Source of the DNA: Isoperla grammatica
Lineage: Eukaryota > Arthropoda > Insecta > Plecoptera > Perlodidae
Reading direction: 5' to 3'
Length of the DNA: 64,000 bases
Assembly: GCA_945910005.1 (NCBI GenBank)
Contig: OX246749.1
Coordinates: 25,543,764-25,607,763 of the forward strand
This document shows positions 55,901 through 64,000 of the stretch, piece by piece (the stretch's first letter is position 1; each line of letters starts with the position of its first letter). Both the position numbers and the translations under genes were made by a program. The notes beneath the pieces were generated by a model that worked only from the letters and a program-made list of their open reading frames with translations, was not told where the DNA came from and ran no database searches.

Positions 55901-58281
55901 GATCCGAGTCTGCCCACAGCGGCGGCCGGCATCTCTACCTGGGGGCTGGACTGCAGAGCGGCGAGTGCGGTCTGGCTGTGAGCAACGTCAGCGAGGAGGA
56001 CAACGGGCCGGTCTGGAGTTACATCACCGCGTCCGGGGACGAGGATGAATCCAGATACATGACTCTCATTGTAGCAAGTAAGTTTACCAACAAGACTACC
56101 ACTTTGTCACGGTTCAGTCAATGAATGTTCAAGACTCACGGCAGCTACAACAATCTGTTTTAGAAATTACTGTCCCATATTGTGATGCTTCAATTAATAA
56201 CACCTTAAAATTTGAATTTAATAATAAAAACTTGAATACAGTTTTGTGATCTTTTGAATATTATTGACCAGGATAATAACTCTGATGACAGAACCAAATA
56301 TCTTCAATGCACGTGTGCGTTATGTTATGGGCTCCTTTGTTGTATTGGGTCCTAACACACATTGTGACTAGTTGTAGCTAGACCCTATCTGTGAGCTGTT
56401 TAAAAATCGTTATCATACGTCTTAATCGATTGTAACCCTTTCCTACCTTCAATCTGTATAACTAGCTGAGATTTGGGCCCTTATGTTGCATTAAGGCCTT
56501 ACACGTATTGTAAATAGCAGTAGACCAACCCTAAGTGATTTCTACACGGCCACCTGTGAGCAGCACGAGGCTAAAGTGGTGACACCTCGGACAACGAAGC
56601 AGTCGATCCGACCGACGAGCGCGCGCCAAGCTTATATTTAACTGGTAGTTGTAAACCCCTCGTTAGGGGAGTAGTCGGGCTGACTCGTTCGCGCTACATT
56701 CCATTCACTCATTTCCTAGAATTTTATAATTGGTGACAAAAACAGATGTAAAAGCTAAATTTCCAATTTAAATTATTGTTTTATTTGAATCAACGTTTCG
56801 GAAACTTATTCCCTAATATAGATCAGAACACCACAATCTTAAAACTTTTTATTTTTGCTTGTAGCGTTATTATAGGATGAATGCGAAACAAACGATTTTG
56901 ATACAGCATGAATCATAATAATACGTTCCTTCAAAATCCTACTACAAAGACGATTAAAAGATGACAATATGCATTAATATATATAAAAAAACGATTGTAA
57001 TAATTGAAAATTACGTAAACCCAGTAGCAAAAAAATAAAACTAGCACGGGGTATATAACAGAATACAATAGCCTGCAATCTGATTTATCGATCTTCTAGC
57101 TTTACATATTGACATGAATGCGATGCATTCCCAATGGTTGTACAAAATATGGTCATCTCTCAGAGCCGGTTTTCCCTGGTTATTCTGCATCGTTGTCCAA
57201 GTGGTCTCCACTGTAGATGATTGTATGTGTCAGTGTTGCTATGTCATGCTTCAGGTCCCCCCAGCGCACCAACCCTGAGTGATGTCTACACGGCCACCTG
57301 TGAGCTGCACGAGGCTAGATGATTGTATGTCTCAGTGTTGCTATGTCATGCTTCAGGTCCCCCCAGCGCACCAAACCTGAGTGTTGTCTACAAGGTCACC
57401 TGTGAGCTGCACGAGGCTAGTTGATTGTATGTCTCAGTACTGCTATGTCATGCTTTAGGTCTCCCCAGCGCACCAACCCTGAGTGTTGTCTACACGGCCA
57501 CCTGTGAGCTGCACGAGGCTAGATGATTGTATGTCTCAGTGTTGCTATGTCATGATTCAGGTCCCCCCAGCGCACCAACCCTGAGTGTTGTCTACACCCA
57601 CCTGTGAGCTGCACGAGGCTACATGATTGTATGTGTCAGTGTTGCTATGTCATGCTTTAGGTCCCCACAGCGCACCAACCCTGAGTGTTGTCTACACGGC
57701 CACCTGTGAGCTGCACGAGGCTAGATGATTGTATGTCTCAGTGTTGCTATGTCATGCTTCAGGTCCCCCCAGCGCACCAACACTGAGTGTTGTCTACACG
57801 GCCACCTGTGAGCTGCACGAGGCTAGATGATTGTATGTCTCAGTGTTGCTATGTCATGCTTCAGGTCCCCTCAGCGCACCAACCCTGAGTGTTGCCTACA
57901 CGGCCACCTGTGAGCTGCACGAGGCTAGATGATTGTATGTCTCATTATTGCTATGTCATGCTTCAGGGCCCCCCAGTGCACCAACCCTGACTGTTGTCTA
58001 CACGGAGGCCAGCGTCACGGCCATCTGTGAGGTGAACGGGGCTCGTCCTGTCGCCACAATATCCTGGATCCTGGGAGATGACGTCATCCGCGAGGACAAA
58101 CTGGTGGTTACTCTAGGCAACGCTCAGGACGCTTGGAGGTGGCCCTGGATGAAGGGATCTGTCATGCAGATACTCACACTCACCCGCCAGACTAAGGACA
58201 ACGGCAAGGTCCTCAAGTGTGTTGTATCTCATGTGACCTTGGCCCGGCCGTTGGAGGCGACGGAGACGATCTCATTCACTT
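45196..58281 (+). CDS. Gene 2: immunoglobulin-domain protein (5' and 3' partial)
   Basis: Three exons, all phase 1-1, join in frame: 45196-45555, 55757-56077 and 57967-58281. Each encodes one Ig-like domain, so the product is a chain of at least three Ig domains, probably secreted or membrane-bound. Introns are long (10.2 and 1.9 kb). No signal-peptide exon, membrane exon or 3' end could be identified in the window. A diverged copy of the third exon and its successor lies inverted at the right edge. I cannot give a name. Confidence 0.75.
45595..45680 (+). repeat. tRNA-Pro-derived pseudogene or SINE head
   Basis: The sequence starts GGCTCGTTGGTCTAGTGG, as tRNA-Pro genes do (A box TTGGTCTAGTGG), and has a degenerate B box followed by CCCGGGG. 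The anticodon arm is lengthened and decayed. It lies 40 bp into the intron after the Ig1 exon. A SINE head is likelier than a working tRNA gene. Confidence 0.5.
45681..47263. other. Gene 2 intron sequence
   Basis: AT-rich, no gene or clear repeat, except a short GC-rich patch near 46855-46990. Confidence 0.5.
47264..48810. repeat. Diverged direct duplication, two units of about 0.7-0.8 kb
   Basis: Two copies begin with AAGCGAGCGAAGCGAGCGTC (47267 and 48089) and share the order of many words, including GATAGCGGT..GAACGG, the CAACTTGAAATTTGGACC segment, GGCGGACCGTGTTGAAAACATG and GCGCTCGCT..ATCAACGCGTC. Identity is moderate, so the duplication is not recent. No coding motif is seen. Confidence 0.8.
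49058..49220. mobile_element. Small inverted-repeat MITE (about 163 bp)
   Basis: Arms of about 45 bp (AGGCAACCCAAGACAACCTT and complement) enclose about 70 bp. The right arm is near-identical to the complement of the left, with CTTTCGTCACAGGCGAGG shared. No clear target duplication longer than TA is visible. Confidence 0.7.
49629..49660. repeat. (AT)n microsatellite
   Basis: This is a run of alternating AT of about 32 bp. Confidence 0.95.
49752..49976. repeat. (AAT)n microsatellite
   Basis: About 225 bp of AAT/TAA repeat with scattered substitutions. Apparent poly-Asn and poly-Ile reading frames here are products of the repeat. Confidence 0.97.
49977..51703. other. Gene 2 intron sequence before hAT-A copy 2
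   Basis: No coding exon is recognised here; only the short direct repeats at 50.45 and 50.63 kb stand out. Confidence 0.5.
50448..50695. repeat. Pair of about 60-bp direct repeats
   Basis: AAGGTTTATTTATTTACATT..AATAACATAACAACTACAAA at 50449-50506 recurs at 50627-50684 as AAGGTTTCTTTATTAACATT..ATAATAATTACAAA. Confidence 0.6.
51712..53605. mobile_element. Non-autonomous hAT element (family A, copy 2), opposite orientation
   Basis: The same termini as copy 1 (CAGTGGCGGCCCGACC and complement) are flanked by the exact 8-bp duplication GCCTAAAC (51704-51711 and 53606-53613). It is 1894 bp long and lies in reverse orientation relative to 9698-11696. It lacks copy 1's nested insertion but has its own extra block at about 52530-53297. 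It lies in the long intron of gene 2. Confidence 0.93.
52530..53297. mobile_element. Extra block nested in hAT-A copy 2
   Basis: Compared with copy 1, about 0.77 kb is inserted between '..atcggcgtaaaa' and 'ctctattttcttttaagcgcg'. Inside, at 52852, CAGGGGCGGACTGGGA is a typical hAT-type terminus. The matching right end is not clear; a palindromic CCCGGGATGCGATCGCATCC lies near 53255. Confidence 0.5.
54727..54835 (+). repeat. Degenerate TTAGG/TAGGT-rich tract
   Basis: About 110 bp of imperfect GTTAGG and GGTAAGG words (including GTTAGGTTAGGTTAGG). TTAGG is the arthropod telomere motif, but this internal tract is degenerate and could be a simple minisatellite. Confidence 0.6.
54880..55040 (-). 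repeat. Possible tRNA-derived SINE
   Basis: On the minus strand GCGCATAGCGATCACGGCAC is followed by AGTAAGTGGGAGACCTGGGT and TCAG. These resemble the A- and B-box parts of tRNA-derived SINEs that end in GGGTTC(G/A). The 3' tail is not clear. Confidence 0.35.
55757..56077 (+). CDS. Gene 2 exon: Ig-like domain 2
   Basis: This 321-bp phase 1-1 exon runs from ggttaaag|ACTACG to GTAGCAA|gtaagt. It contains AVVLQGGEARFALKAQ, then ECDFYLPGKNLYFDQG and SGECGLAVSNVSEEDNGPVW, an Ig pattern ending in the D-x-G-x-Y/W turn. The B-strand Cys is replaced (RFAL) and the usual Y-x-C is VWSY, so the standard disulfide is absent. The domain may be stabilised by the CDF/ECG pair instead. Confidence 0.75.
56520..56576 (+). 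repeat. Isolated decoy copy of the Ig3 exon edge
   Basis: ACCAACCCTAAGTGATTTCT..CTACACGGCCACCTGTGAGC matches the exon-derived part of the 57.2-kb array but lies about 0.7 kb upstream and is more diverged. It lacks the acceptor. Confidence 0.6.
57216..57966 (+). repeat. Acceptor-edge tandem array of the Ig3 exon (about 102 bp x 7)
   Basis: Seven copies precede the true exon at 57967. Each holds the acceptor gctatgtcatgcttcag, about 60 nt of exon (GTCCCCCCAGCGCACCAACC to GTGAGCTGCACGAGGCTA) and a short intron piece. The copies share a deletion of about 14 nt relative to the real exon (GAGGCCAGCGTCAC missing), so they expanded from one altered founder. Most keep the AG acceptor. Confidence 0.92.
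57967..58281 (+). CDS. Gene 2 exon: Ig domain 3 (left copy)
   Basis: This 315-bp phase 1-1 exon runs from catgcttcag|GGCCCC to TTCACTT|gtaagt. It shows VTAICEVNGARPVATISWIL (B-strand Cys, core Trp), MQILTLTRQTKDNGKVLKC and VVSHVTLARP, a regular C2/I-type Ig domain. Its last base is T; joining to the exon start at 61111 (AAGCA) would make TAA. In the inverted copy the last base is G and gives GAA, which keeps the frame. Confidence 0.85.
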
Positions 58282-58566
58282 GTAAGTTATGTTTATATAC
58301 ATGTTGTGTTGAACATATTTTCCAGTTTGCTGCTGCTTCCCTCCATCGCTATGTGACCACCGCTTACCCCCGTTACAACCCGACAATCATATCATATTTA
58401 CACACATTTCATATTTTGTTATTTATAATTATAATCAGTCATGTTTGCTATGCTGGGGTCTTGGGTTCGGAACAACGGGGTAGAGCTTCAAACTATGTCT
58501 AACTAAAGATATCTGCTCACTTCACACCTTCCTCCCAATGAGCGTCGTCGAAGATGTATAATTGAT

Positions 58567-60575
58567 CAGTTTCCTTTACAGCGCTGCGGCAAGGTTTGGA
58601 AGCTCGCATATGACATAGATAACATTGAAGACATAGGCGAAAAAACACTTATCTCGCTCTAGCTACGAAAATAATTTTTTAGCGGGAGACTTATTTGAAA
58701 TCGACTATGGGAACTACAATTCTACGTATTTTGAAAGTATTTCGAAAAATCTACAAGCAGATATGAGGGAGTTATTGATCATAAATGATCTTCTTGCGTA
58801 TGGCTGCTGCGGGAATCTCGTCTCTAAGGCGTGACCTTTTGTCGTATGAGCAGGCTGGGCCGTCGCTGGTGGGCGTAAGGTCGACTAGCGAGATTTGAGT
58901 GAGATCCACGTTTCAAACGAACAAGCCGCGCCAAGAACCCGTTGTACAAGTAGCAAATATGAAAATAGAACCTATCAAAACGCTCATTGGATCTGACAGA
59001 TCGGCGAATGAAGTACATCACAAAGCAAGTGTATTCTTTCTTACGGTTGATTTCTTAATATGACAAACTGGTAATATAGCACTGAATTTAACATTCCATC
59101 TCGATATGTTTATCACTTATTTGTATTATTCATTTTTTAACAAATACTGTATACATACCAGACGTTTGTGAGAAGATTAAAAATAATAAATAATTCCACT
59201 TTATTTGTATATGATTTACAAATCCCGAACCTAATATTGCACATTCAAGTCAACTTGACGCACCGATCTGTCAGATCCAATAAGAGTGTTGATAGGTTCT
59301 ATTTTCATATTTATTATTATTTATTATTCATCTAATACAGGATATAAGTCCCAAATACATTAGATATAATAAAGAAAAAACTTTGCTAGTTGTACAACGG
59401 TTTCTTGGCGCGGCTTGTTCGTTTGAAATGCGGATTTCACTCAAATCTCGCTAGTCGACCTTACGCCCACCAGCGACGGCCCAGGACCCTGATTCTGATA
59501 ATATTCGAGAAGCGATCTCATGAAAATTCGAACTGAGAACTATAAAATGCGATTCTGATCGGCCGAGGCACTCGAAACTTCGTTCGAAAAAAGTGAGATC
59601 ATTACATGTACCCAAAAATTCCTGAGATGTCCGTGATTGGTCAGTGAAATCTATATCACAGCCTTTTGAACATGCAGCATAGGCCTCTATACATATTTGA
59701 GAGGGAATAAAATCGAATGAACTAGGTGTGTAATACGGACTAATACCAAAAGTAACTAGGATTAGACCTATGTAACACTTGTAGAAGAATTAAACATATT
59801 TTCTTACAATTGCATAACATTATGGAATTATTATAAATACGCTAGGCCTAGTGGTTTTATAGTGTTACCGTTTAGGTTGTGAAGTGTAATATAGGATGAC
59901 ACAATAACCCCACTTTTGATCATAATAACTTAAGTAGTAGACATGTATTTATTTACTCACCCCAATAGTTATTGTCAAGTACTATGCTACTTTTCTTCTT
60001 TCCGTAAACCTTTTACGAGGCATTTTGTTTGGAATTGTAATTTACGGCTTAGAACATAACCTATAAACTAGGAAACAATAACAAATCCAAGGTCTACTGG
60101 ATTGCCGCTAGGCTTCGCTAGTGCGGCACAGCAGCCGTGTCTTCCCGCGTTTCCTGTCCTGTGATTGGCCAACACTTTCTTTTTTCGAAAACTCATAACT
60201 TCCGGTCGTCATTGATCTCGGAAGTATATCAGAATCGCAAACTAGTGTTTCACTTTTTCGACATGAGATGAGAGTTGTTCGAATAAATGAGATCGAGCTG
60301 GAGTCGAATTTTACCAGAATAGGGGTCCTGCCTACTCATACGACAGAAGGTCGATCATTTACGATCAATAACTCCCTCATCGCTGCATGTACATTACTCG
60401 TAATACTTTTAAAATACGCAGAATTGTAGTTCCCATAAACGATTTCAAATAAGTCTCCCGCTAAAAAATATTTTCGTAGCTAGAGCGAGATAAGTGGATT
60501 TTCGCCTATGTCTTCAATGTTATCCATGTCATATGCGAGCTTCCAAAACTCGCCGCAGCGATGTTAAGGAAACTG
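58567..60575. mobile_element. Three-level nested foldback element in the left arm
   Basis: The outer element has inverted arms 58567-58854 and 60331-60575 with ends CAGTTTCCTTTACAGCGCTG and CGATGTTAAGGAAACTG. The right arm of the large duplication is the empty site (..tataattcgacc..). Its centre holds a TIR element with ends CAGGACCCTGATTCTG (about 59483) and CAGAATAGGGGTCCTG (60330). At the left end of that element sits a further foldback (58855-59483, ends CTGGGCCGTCGCTGGTGGGC and complement). No coding sequence is seen. Confidence 0.8.
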
Positions 60576-60904
60576 GTCAATTCGTACCTAATGAAACCGA
60601 TTATGACATTGAAGTTGTAATTTTGTTATTTCTGTTAATTGATGAATGCTAAGTTGAGATCGTCGCACAGATGATTTTCTGTAAGGGGTTCCCAGGTTCC
60701 CTGGCTAATCTTAGCTCGATGCCAACATTTCGAGTCTATTGATCGACCTTGATGTCCGATCGACCAATAATGTAGAGGGTATGAATAAACAATAACAGTG
60801 CAGTCATTGTCGTTATCAATGTGATTGCTTTACATTGTGTAGAAAAGAGGTGTATATCTTTTGAACTCAATCTAACATTGCCACGTCTAATGATGATGAT
60901 GATA

Positions 60905-61163
60905 ATCTAGACTAAATTGCACTGAAAAATCTGGTAAAATAAACATCAGACTTCTACAAACTAAACTGTTAAAGTGTTAAAGAATTGTGTGATTTATCTC
61001 TTTCTACATCAGTAGAAGTAGTCGTTTGAAGTTGGAGCATTATTTTTCCTCGTTAGGCTATACATTTCCCCAAAAATATCATACATAAAACATTTGCTTT
61101 GGTTTCAGAAGCAGTAAGTGCGACTACGCAGCTTGCAGTCAGCAGCGCTACACCTGGAGCTGC
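60905..61163 (+). repeat. Intron-plus-exon-edge block, copy 2
   Basis: This block contains the acceptor ggtttcag and the first about 53 nt of the exon that follows Ig3, then stops matching. It is the left-arm counterpart of 63075-62828 and close to 44736-44988. Confidence 0.8.
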
Positions 61164-62187
61164 CCTCCCCACATGAAAAAAAATGTATAATATGTTTTAT
61201 AAAATGCATTTCATCACAGCAATGTATTATGTAAAATGTATTTTGATATAGGCTACTTAAAATAAATTTTCAATTCGGCCCAATTTCTTATATTTAAAAA
61301 GGATTTAAAATAGATTTGAAAGCTTTTACATAATTTATTGTGGACGAGTTCATAAAATGTATTATGACTCAATTTCTTAAATGAATTTATAATATACATG
61401 GGATAATGTGTTTTATTTGTCTTATTTGAAACAATAATTTAAGACATTAGTGGTAATGTATTGTTCATTTATTCATGTAAAGCTATTGATAATCTATTGT
61501 GTGTAATATATATTTAAAACACATGCTTTATAATTTATTTTAATCTACTTTGGAGTATTTATTCACAATGCATAATATGTAATAAATTAAAAACATATTA
61601 TGCATAACCTATTAATGATCTATTTTGGAGTATATATTTTGGAATGTATTTGGTAGGTAAATTTATTTACATTACATAGCATGATTTATTTAAAAATATA
61701 TTTCTGAAAGCTACATAATAGATACACACAGTACAAAGTACAAAGTGACACAAGTAATTAGTAAATCTTTAGATGTGGCCCTTTTTAATGGTTGGGAATT
61801 TTACCAAAGCAGCTTCTGAAACATAAGAAAAATTAAATATTGTAATTCAAATGAGCTTTGTATCACAAGATGTAGGCCTTAGTAGCGGCAAAGATTACTG
61901 ACAAGGGAAAGATGTTTCATAATCATCACAATGTTAAAATATTTGACTACAACCAAACAATCCTGTGCATGTGTGCAGAAAGGTTTCACAGGTTGCGAAA
62001 TGTCAGCAACAATTAAAGGGGGGTGGAAGGTACTTCATCCCCTCGTGTCTAACATTGCAAGAATCATATCCCACTAGGCATGCGGTAGATTATCACAGAG
62101 AACGGCGTTAGAGCTCCAAGCCTTTAGAGGCATTGTAGTTACTGGAAACAAAATAAATGCAGTATTACAATAAATAACAAGTTTTGG
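61164..62187. other. AT-rich stretch between the inverted arms
   Basis: About 1 kb of AT-rich DNA has recurring AAAATGTATT / AATGTATTATG words. I see no gene. It lies between the break of the left arm and the assembly gap. Confidence 0.5.
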
Positions 62188-62387
62188 NNNNNNNNNNNNN
62201 NNNNNNNNNNNNNNNNNNNNNNNNNNNNNNNNNNNNNNNNNNNNNNNNNNNNNNNNNNNNNNNNNNNNNNNNNNNNNNNNNNNNNNNNNNNNNNNNNNNN
62301 NNNNNNNNNNNNNNNNNNNNNNNNNNNNNNNNNNNNNNNNNNNNNNNNNNNNNNNNNNNNNNNNNNNNNNNNNNNNNNNNNNNNNNN
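62188..62387. other. Assembly gap (200 N)
   Basis: Exactly 200 N. It truncates the minus-strand coiled-coil-like exon and sits near the centre of the inverted duplication. Confidence 0.99.
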
Positions 62388-62880
62388 AATTGGGCCGCAG
62401 TTGAATCAGACGCCTCTTTCTGAGCTCGAGAAGCCTCATATCTTGCGTTTGACTGGACCGCGTCCAGAGTGACCAAGGCCGCCTCAAGGGTAACCTTGGC
62501 TAAGGAAGCATTTGAAGCCGAATAAGCCTTGGCCGCCTCTAGAGTGACCTTGGCCGTCTCGAGGGTGACCGTGGCCGCCTCTAGAGTGACCTTGGCCGTC
62601 TCGAGGGTGACCTTGGTTGCCTCGAGGGTGACGTTCACGTGTTCCTCTGCCAGCTCCGCAGTCCTAGCCGCAGCCCCGGCCTCTCGAACACGAAGCTCGT
62701 ACACCTCGGCCCAGGGACAAGAGGCGTTATGAAGCCCCTTGTACTCCTGGCAGACACGACCCAGCTTGCTTGCAGCCGTGCAGGAGGGGTCAAGGGTGGT
62801 GCTAGGGTCACGTGTTGTATTGAGGGCCGCTCCAGGTGTAGCGCTGCTGACTGCAAGCGGCGTAGTCGCACTTACTGCTT
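62388..62880 (-). CDS. Gene 2 inverted copy: Thr/Ala-rich exon with VTLEAAK repeats (partial)
   Basis: After acceptor gggtttcag the minus strand, with one base from the Ig exon, is open for 164 codons to the gap: AVSATTPLAVSSATPGAAL, then a Cys-bearing segment (SCTAASKLGRVCQEYKGL, SCPW), then 7-residue repeats VTLEAAK/VTLETAK and SNARYEASRAQKEAS. The repeats suggest a helical stalk after the Ig domains. Phase and splice site agree with the Ig exon at 63717. The left-arm copy of this exon is truncated after about 53 nt. Confidence 0.7.
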
Positions 62881-64000
62881 CTGAAACCCAAGCAAATGTT
62901 ATGTTTGATGTTTTTGGGAAAATGGATAGCCTACTGTGGACAAATTATGCTACAACTTCAAACAACTACTGCAACTGATGTTGAAAGAGAGAAATCACAC
63001 AACTCTTTTAACACTTAACAGTTGAGTTTGTAGAAGTCTGATGTGTATTTGACCAGATTTTTCAGTGCATTTTAGTCTAGAGTGTCATTATCATCATCAT
63101 CATTAGACGTAGCAATTTTAGACTAAGTTCAGAAGATATACACCTCTTTTCTACACAATGTAAAGCGATCACATTGATAACGAAAATGACTGCACTGTTA
63201 TCATTCATTATATTTAATCAATGCTGTTATCGTTTATTCATACCTTCTACAGTATTGGTTGATCGGACATCAAGATCGATCGATAGACTCGAAATGTTAG
63301 CATCGAGCTTATATTAGCCAGGGAACCTGGAAACCCCTTACAGAAAATTATCTGTGCGACGAACTCGACTTAGCATTCATTAATCAACAGAAAACCCTAT
63401 ATTACTACTTTATGACATAATGGATTTCATAAGGTCGAATTATACATCTTCGACGACGCTCATTGGGAGGAAGGTGTGAAGTGAGCAGATATCTTTAATT
63501 CGACATAGTTTGAAGCTCTACCCCGTAGTTACGTACCCAAGACATAAGCATAACAAACGTGACTGATAATAAATAATATAATATGAAATGTGTGTAAATA
63601 TGATGTGATTGTCAGGTTGCAACAGGGATAAGCAGTGGTCACATAGCGATGGAGGGAAGCAGCATCAAACTGAGAAAATATCAATTCTACAAAACATGTA
63701 TACAAACATAGCTTACCAGTTAATAAGATCGTCTCCGTCACCTCCAACGGCCGGGCCAAGGTCACATGAGATACAACACACTTTAGGACCTTGCCATTGT
63801 CCTTAGTCTGCCGGGTGAGTGTGAGTCTCTGCATGACAGATCCCTTCATCCAGGGCCACCTCCACGCGTCCTGAGAATACTTTCGAAAGTCCACCAGTGA
63901 GTCCTCGCGAATTATCTCATCTCCAAGGATCCAGGATATGTGGGCGACAGGACGAGCCCCTTTCACCTCACAGGTGGCCGTGACGCTGGCCTCTGTGTAG
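62838..64000 (-). repeat. Right arm of large inverted duplication
   Basis: This is the reverse complement of the left arm without the foldback insertion. It provides the pre-insertion site and the fuller version of the downstream exon. It continues past the window edge. Confidence 0.9.
63717..64000 (-). CDS. Gene 2 inverted copy: Ig domain 3 exon (partial, runs off window)
   Basis: The minus strand encodes VKGARPVAHISWILGDEII and later MQRLTLTRQTKDNGKVLKCV, ending ACTG|gtaagc in phase 1. It is a diverged copy of 57967-58281; for example VTLGNAQD is replaced by VDFRKYSQD and QIL by QRL. Substitutions keep the frame, so it looks functional. Confidence 0.85.

Larger units (their letters stand above)
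57967..61163 (+). repeat. Left arm of large inverted duplication
   Basis: 57967-58566 and 60576-61163 match, in reverse orientation, 64000-63400 and about 63420-62838. The arms carry the Ig3 exon, its intron and the start of the following exon. A 2.0-kb foldback element (58567-60575) is present in the left arm only. The left arm breaks off at 61163 within the exon (..GGAGCTGCCCTC then unrelated sequence). Confidence 0.9.

Noticed and set aside
62529..62732. Plus-strand frame MAASRVTLAVSRVTV
   Set aside because: It is the antisense of the VTLEAAK exon, whose minus-strand reading has a matching acceptor and phase.

Overview
This is animal nuclear DNA: split genes with GT..AG introns, vertebrate/invertebrate-type extracellular domains, LINE, BEL/Pao, hAT and pogo-like elements, and two 200-N scaffold gaps (40988-41187, 62188-62387). 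An arthropod is the best guess, perhaps a hemipteran insect or a crustacean. The hints are a BEL/Pao element, frequent 'taggcctat'-type words and a degenerate TTAGG-like tract near 54.7 kb. None of these settles the species.

Gene 1 (+ strand, enters from the left edge and ends at 34739) can be assembled as 19 exons with matching phases: TSP1, a Cys-containing linker, three more TSP1 repeats, a LamG domain (exons 8-9), a second LamG domain (exons 10-13), one Ig domain (exons 14-15), one transmembrane helix (exon 16) and a cytoplasmic tail (exons 17-19) with stop codon and AATAAA. It is a type I membrane protein whose name I do not recognise. Gene 2 (+ strand, 45196-58281) shows three phase 1-1 Ig exons. 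A diverged copy of its third Ig exon and the following exon lies in inverted orientation at the right edge (64000-62388, - strand), so the last 6 kb is a large, interrupted inverted duplication centred near an assembly gap.

The most striking pattern is that about ten exon-intron boundaries of these two genes are copied in tandem. Each array unit straddles one splice site and carries part of the exon, the splice site and a little intron: 72 bp x5, 64 bp x about 22, 121 bp x12, 157 bp x5, 113/110 bp x about 37, about 95 bp x3, 112 bp x about 24, about 150 bp x2 and about 102 bp x8, plus one lone copy. Some arrays multiply donors and others multiply acceptors. At exon 18, phase arithmetic says the second donor of the array, not the first, is compatible with the terminal exon, so one array unit seems to have become coding sequence.

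Mobile elements explain much of the rest. There are four hAT elements with exact 8-bp target duplications; one of them (9698-11696) sits inside LamG exon 9, and removing it plus one duplication restores an exact 73-codon exon. There are TTAA-flanked foldback MITEs, a pogo/Tigger-like element, an internally deleted BEL/Pao element with near-identical 205-bp LTRs, and a three-level nest of foldbacks at 58.6-60.6 kb. A 5'-truncated LINE (44735-40988, - strand) encodes an SGNH-like region, a TARG1/OARD1-like macrodomain that keeps both catalytic positions, a 10-residue acidic repeat, an endonuclease and the start of a reverse transcriptase. A 16-bp minisatellite and a 2.6-kb polypyrimidine tract fill the remaining space. 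The other long stretches are intron or intergenic DNA in which I see no gene.
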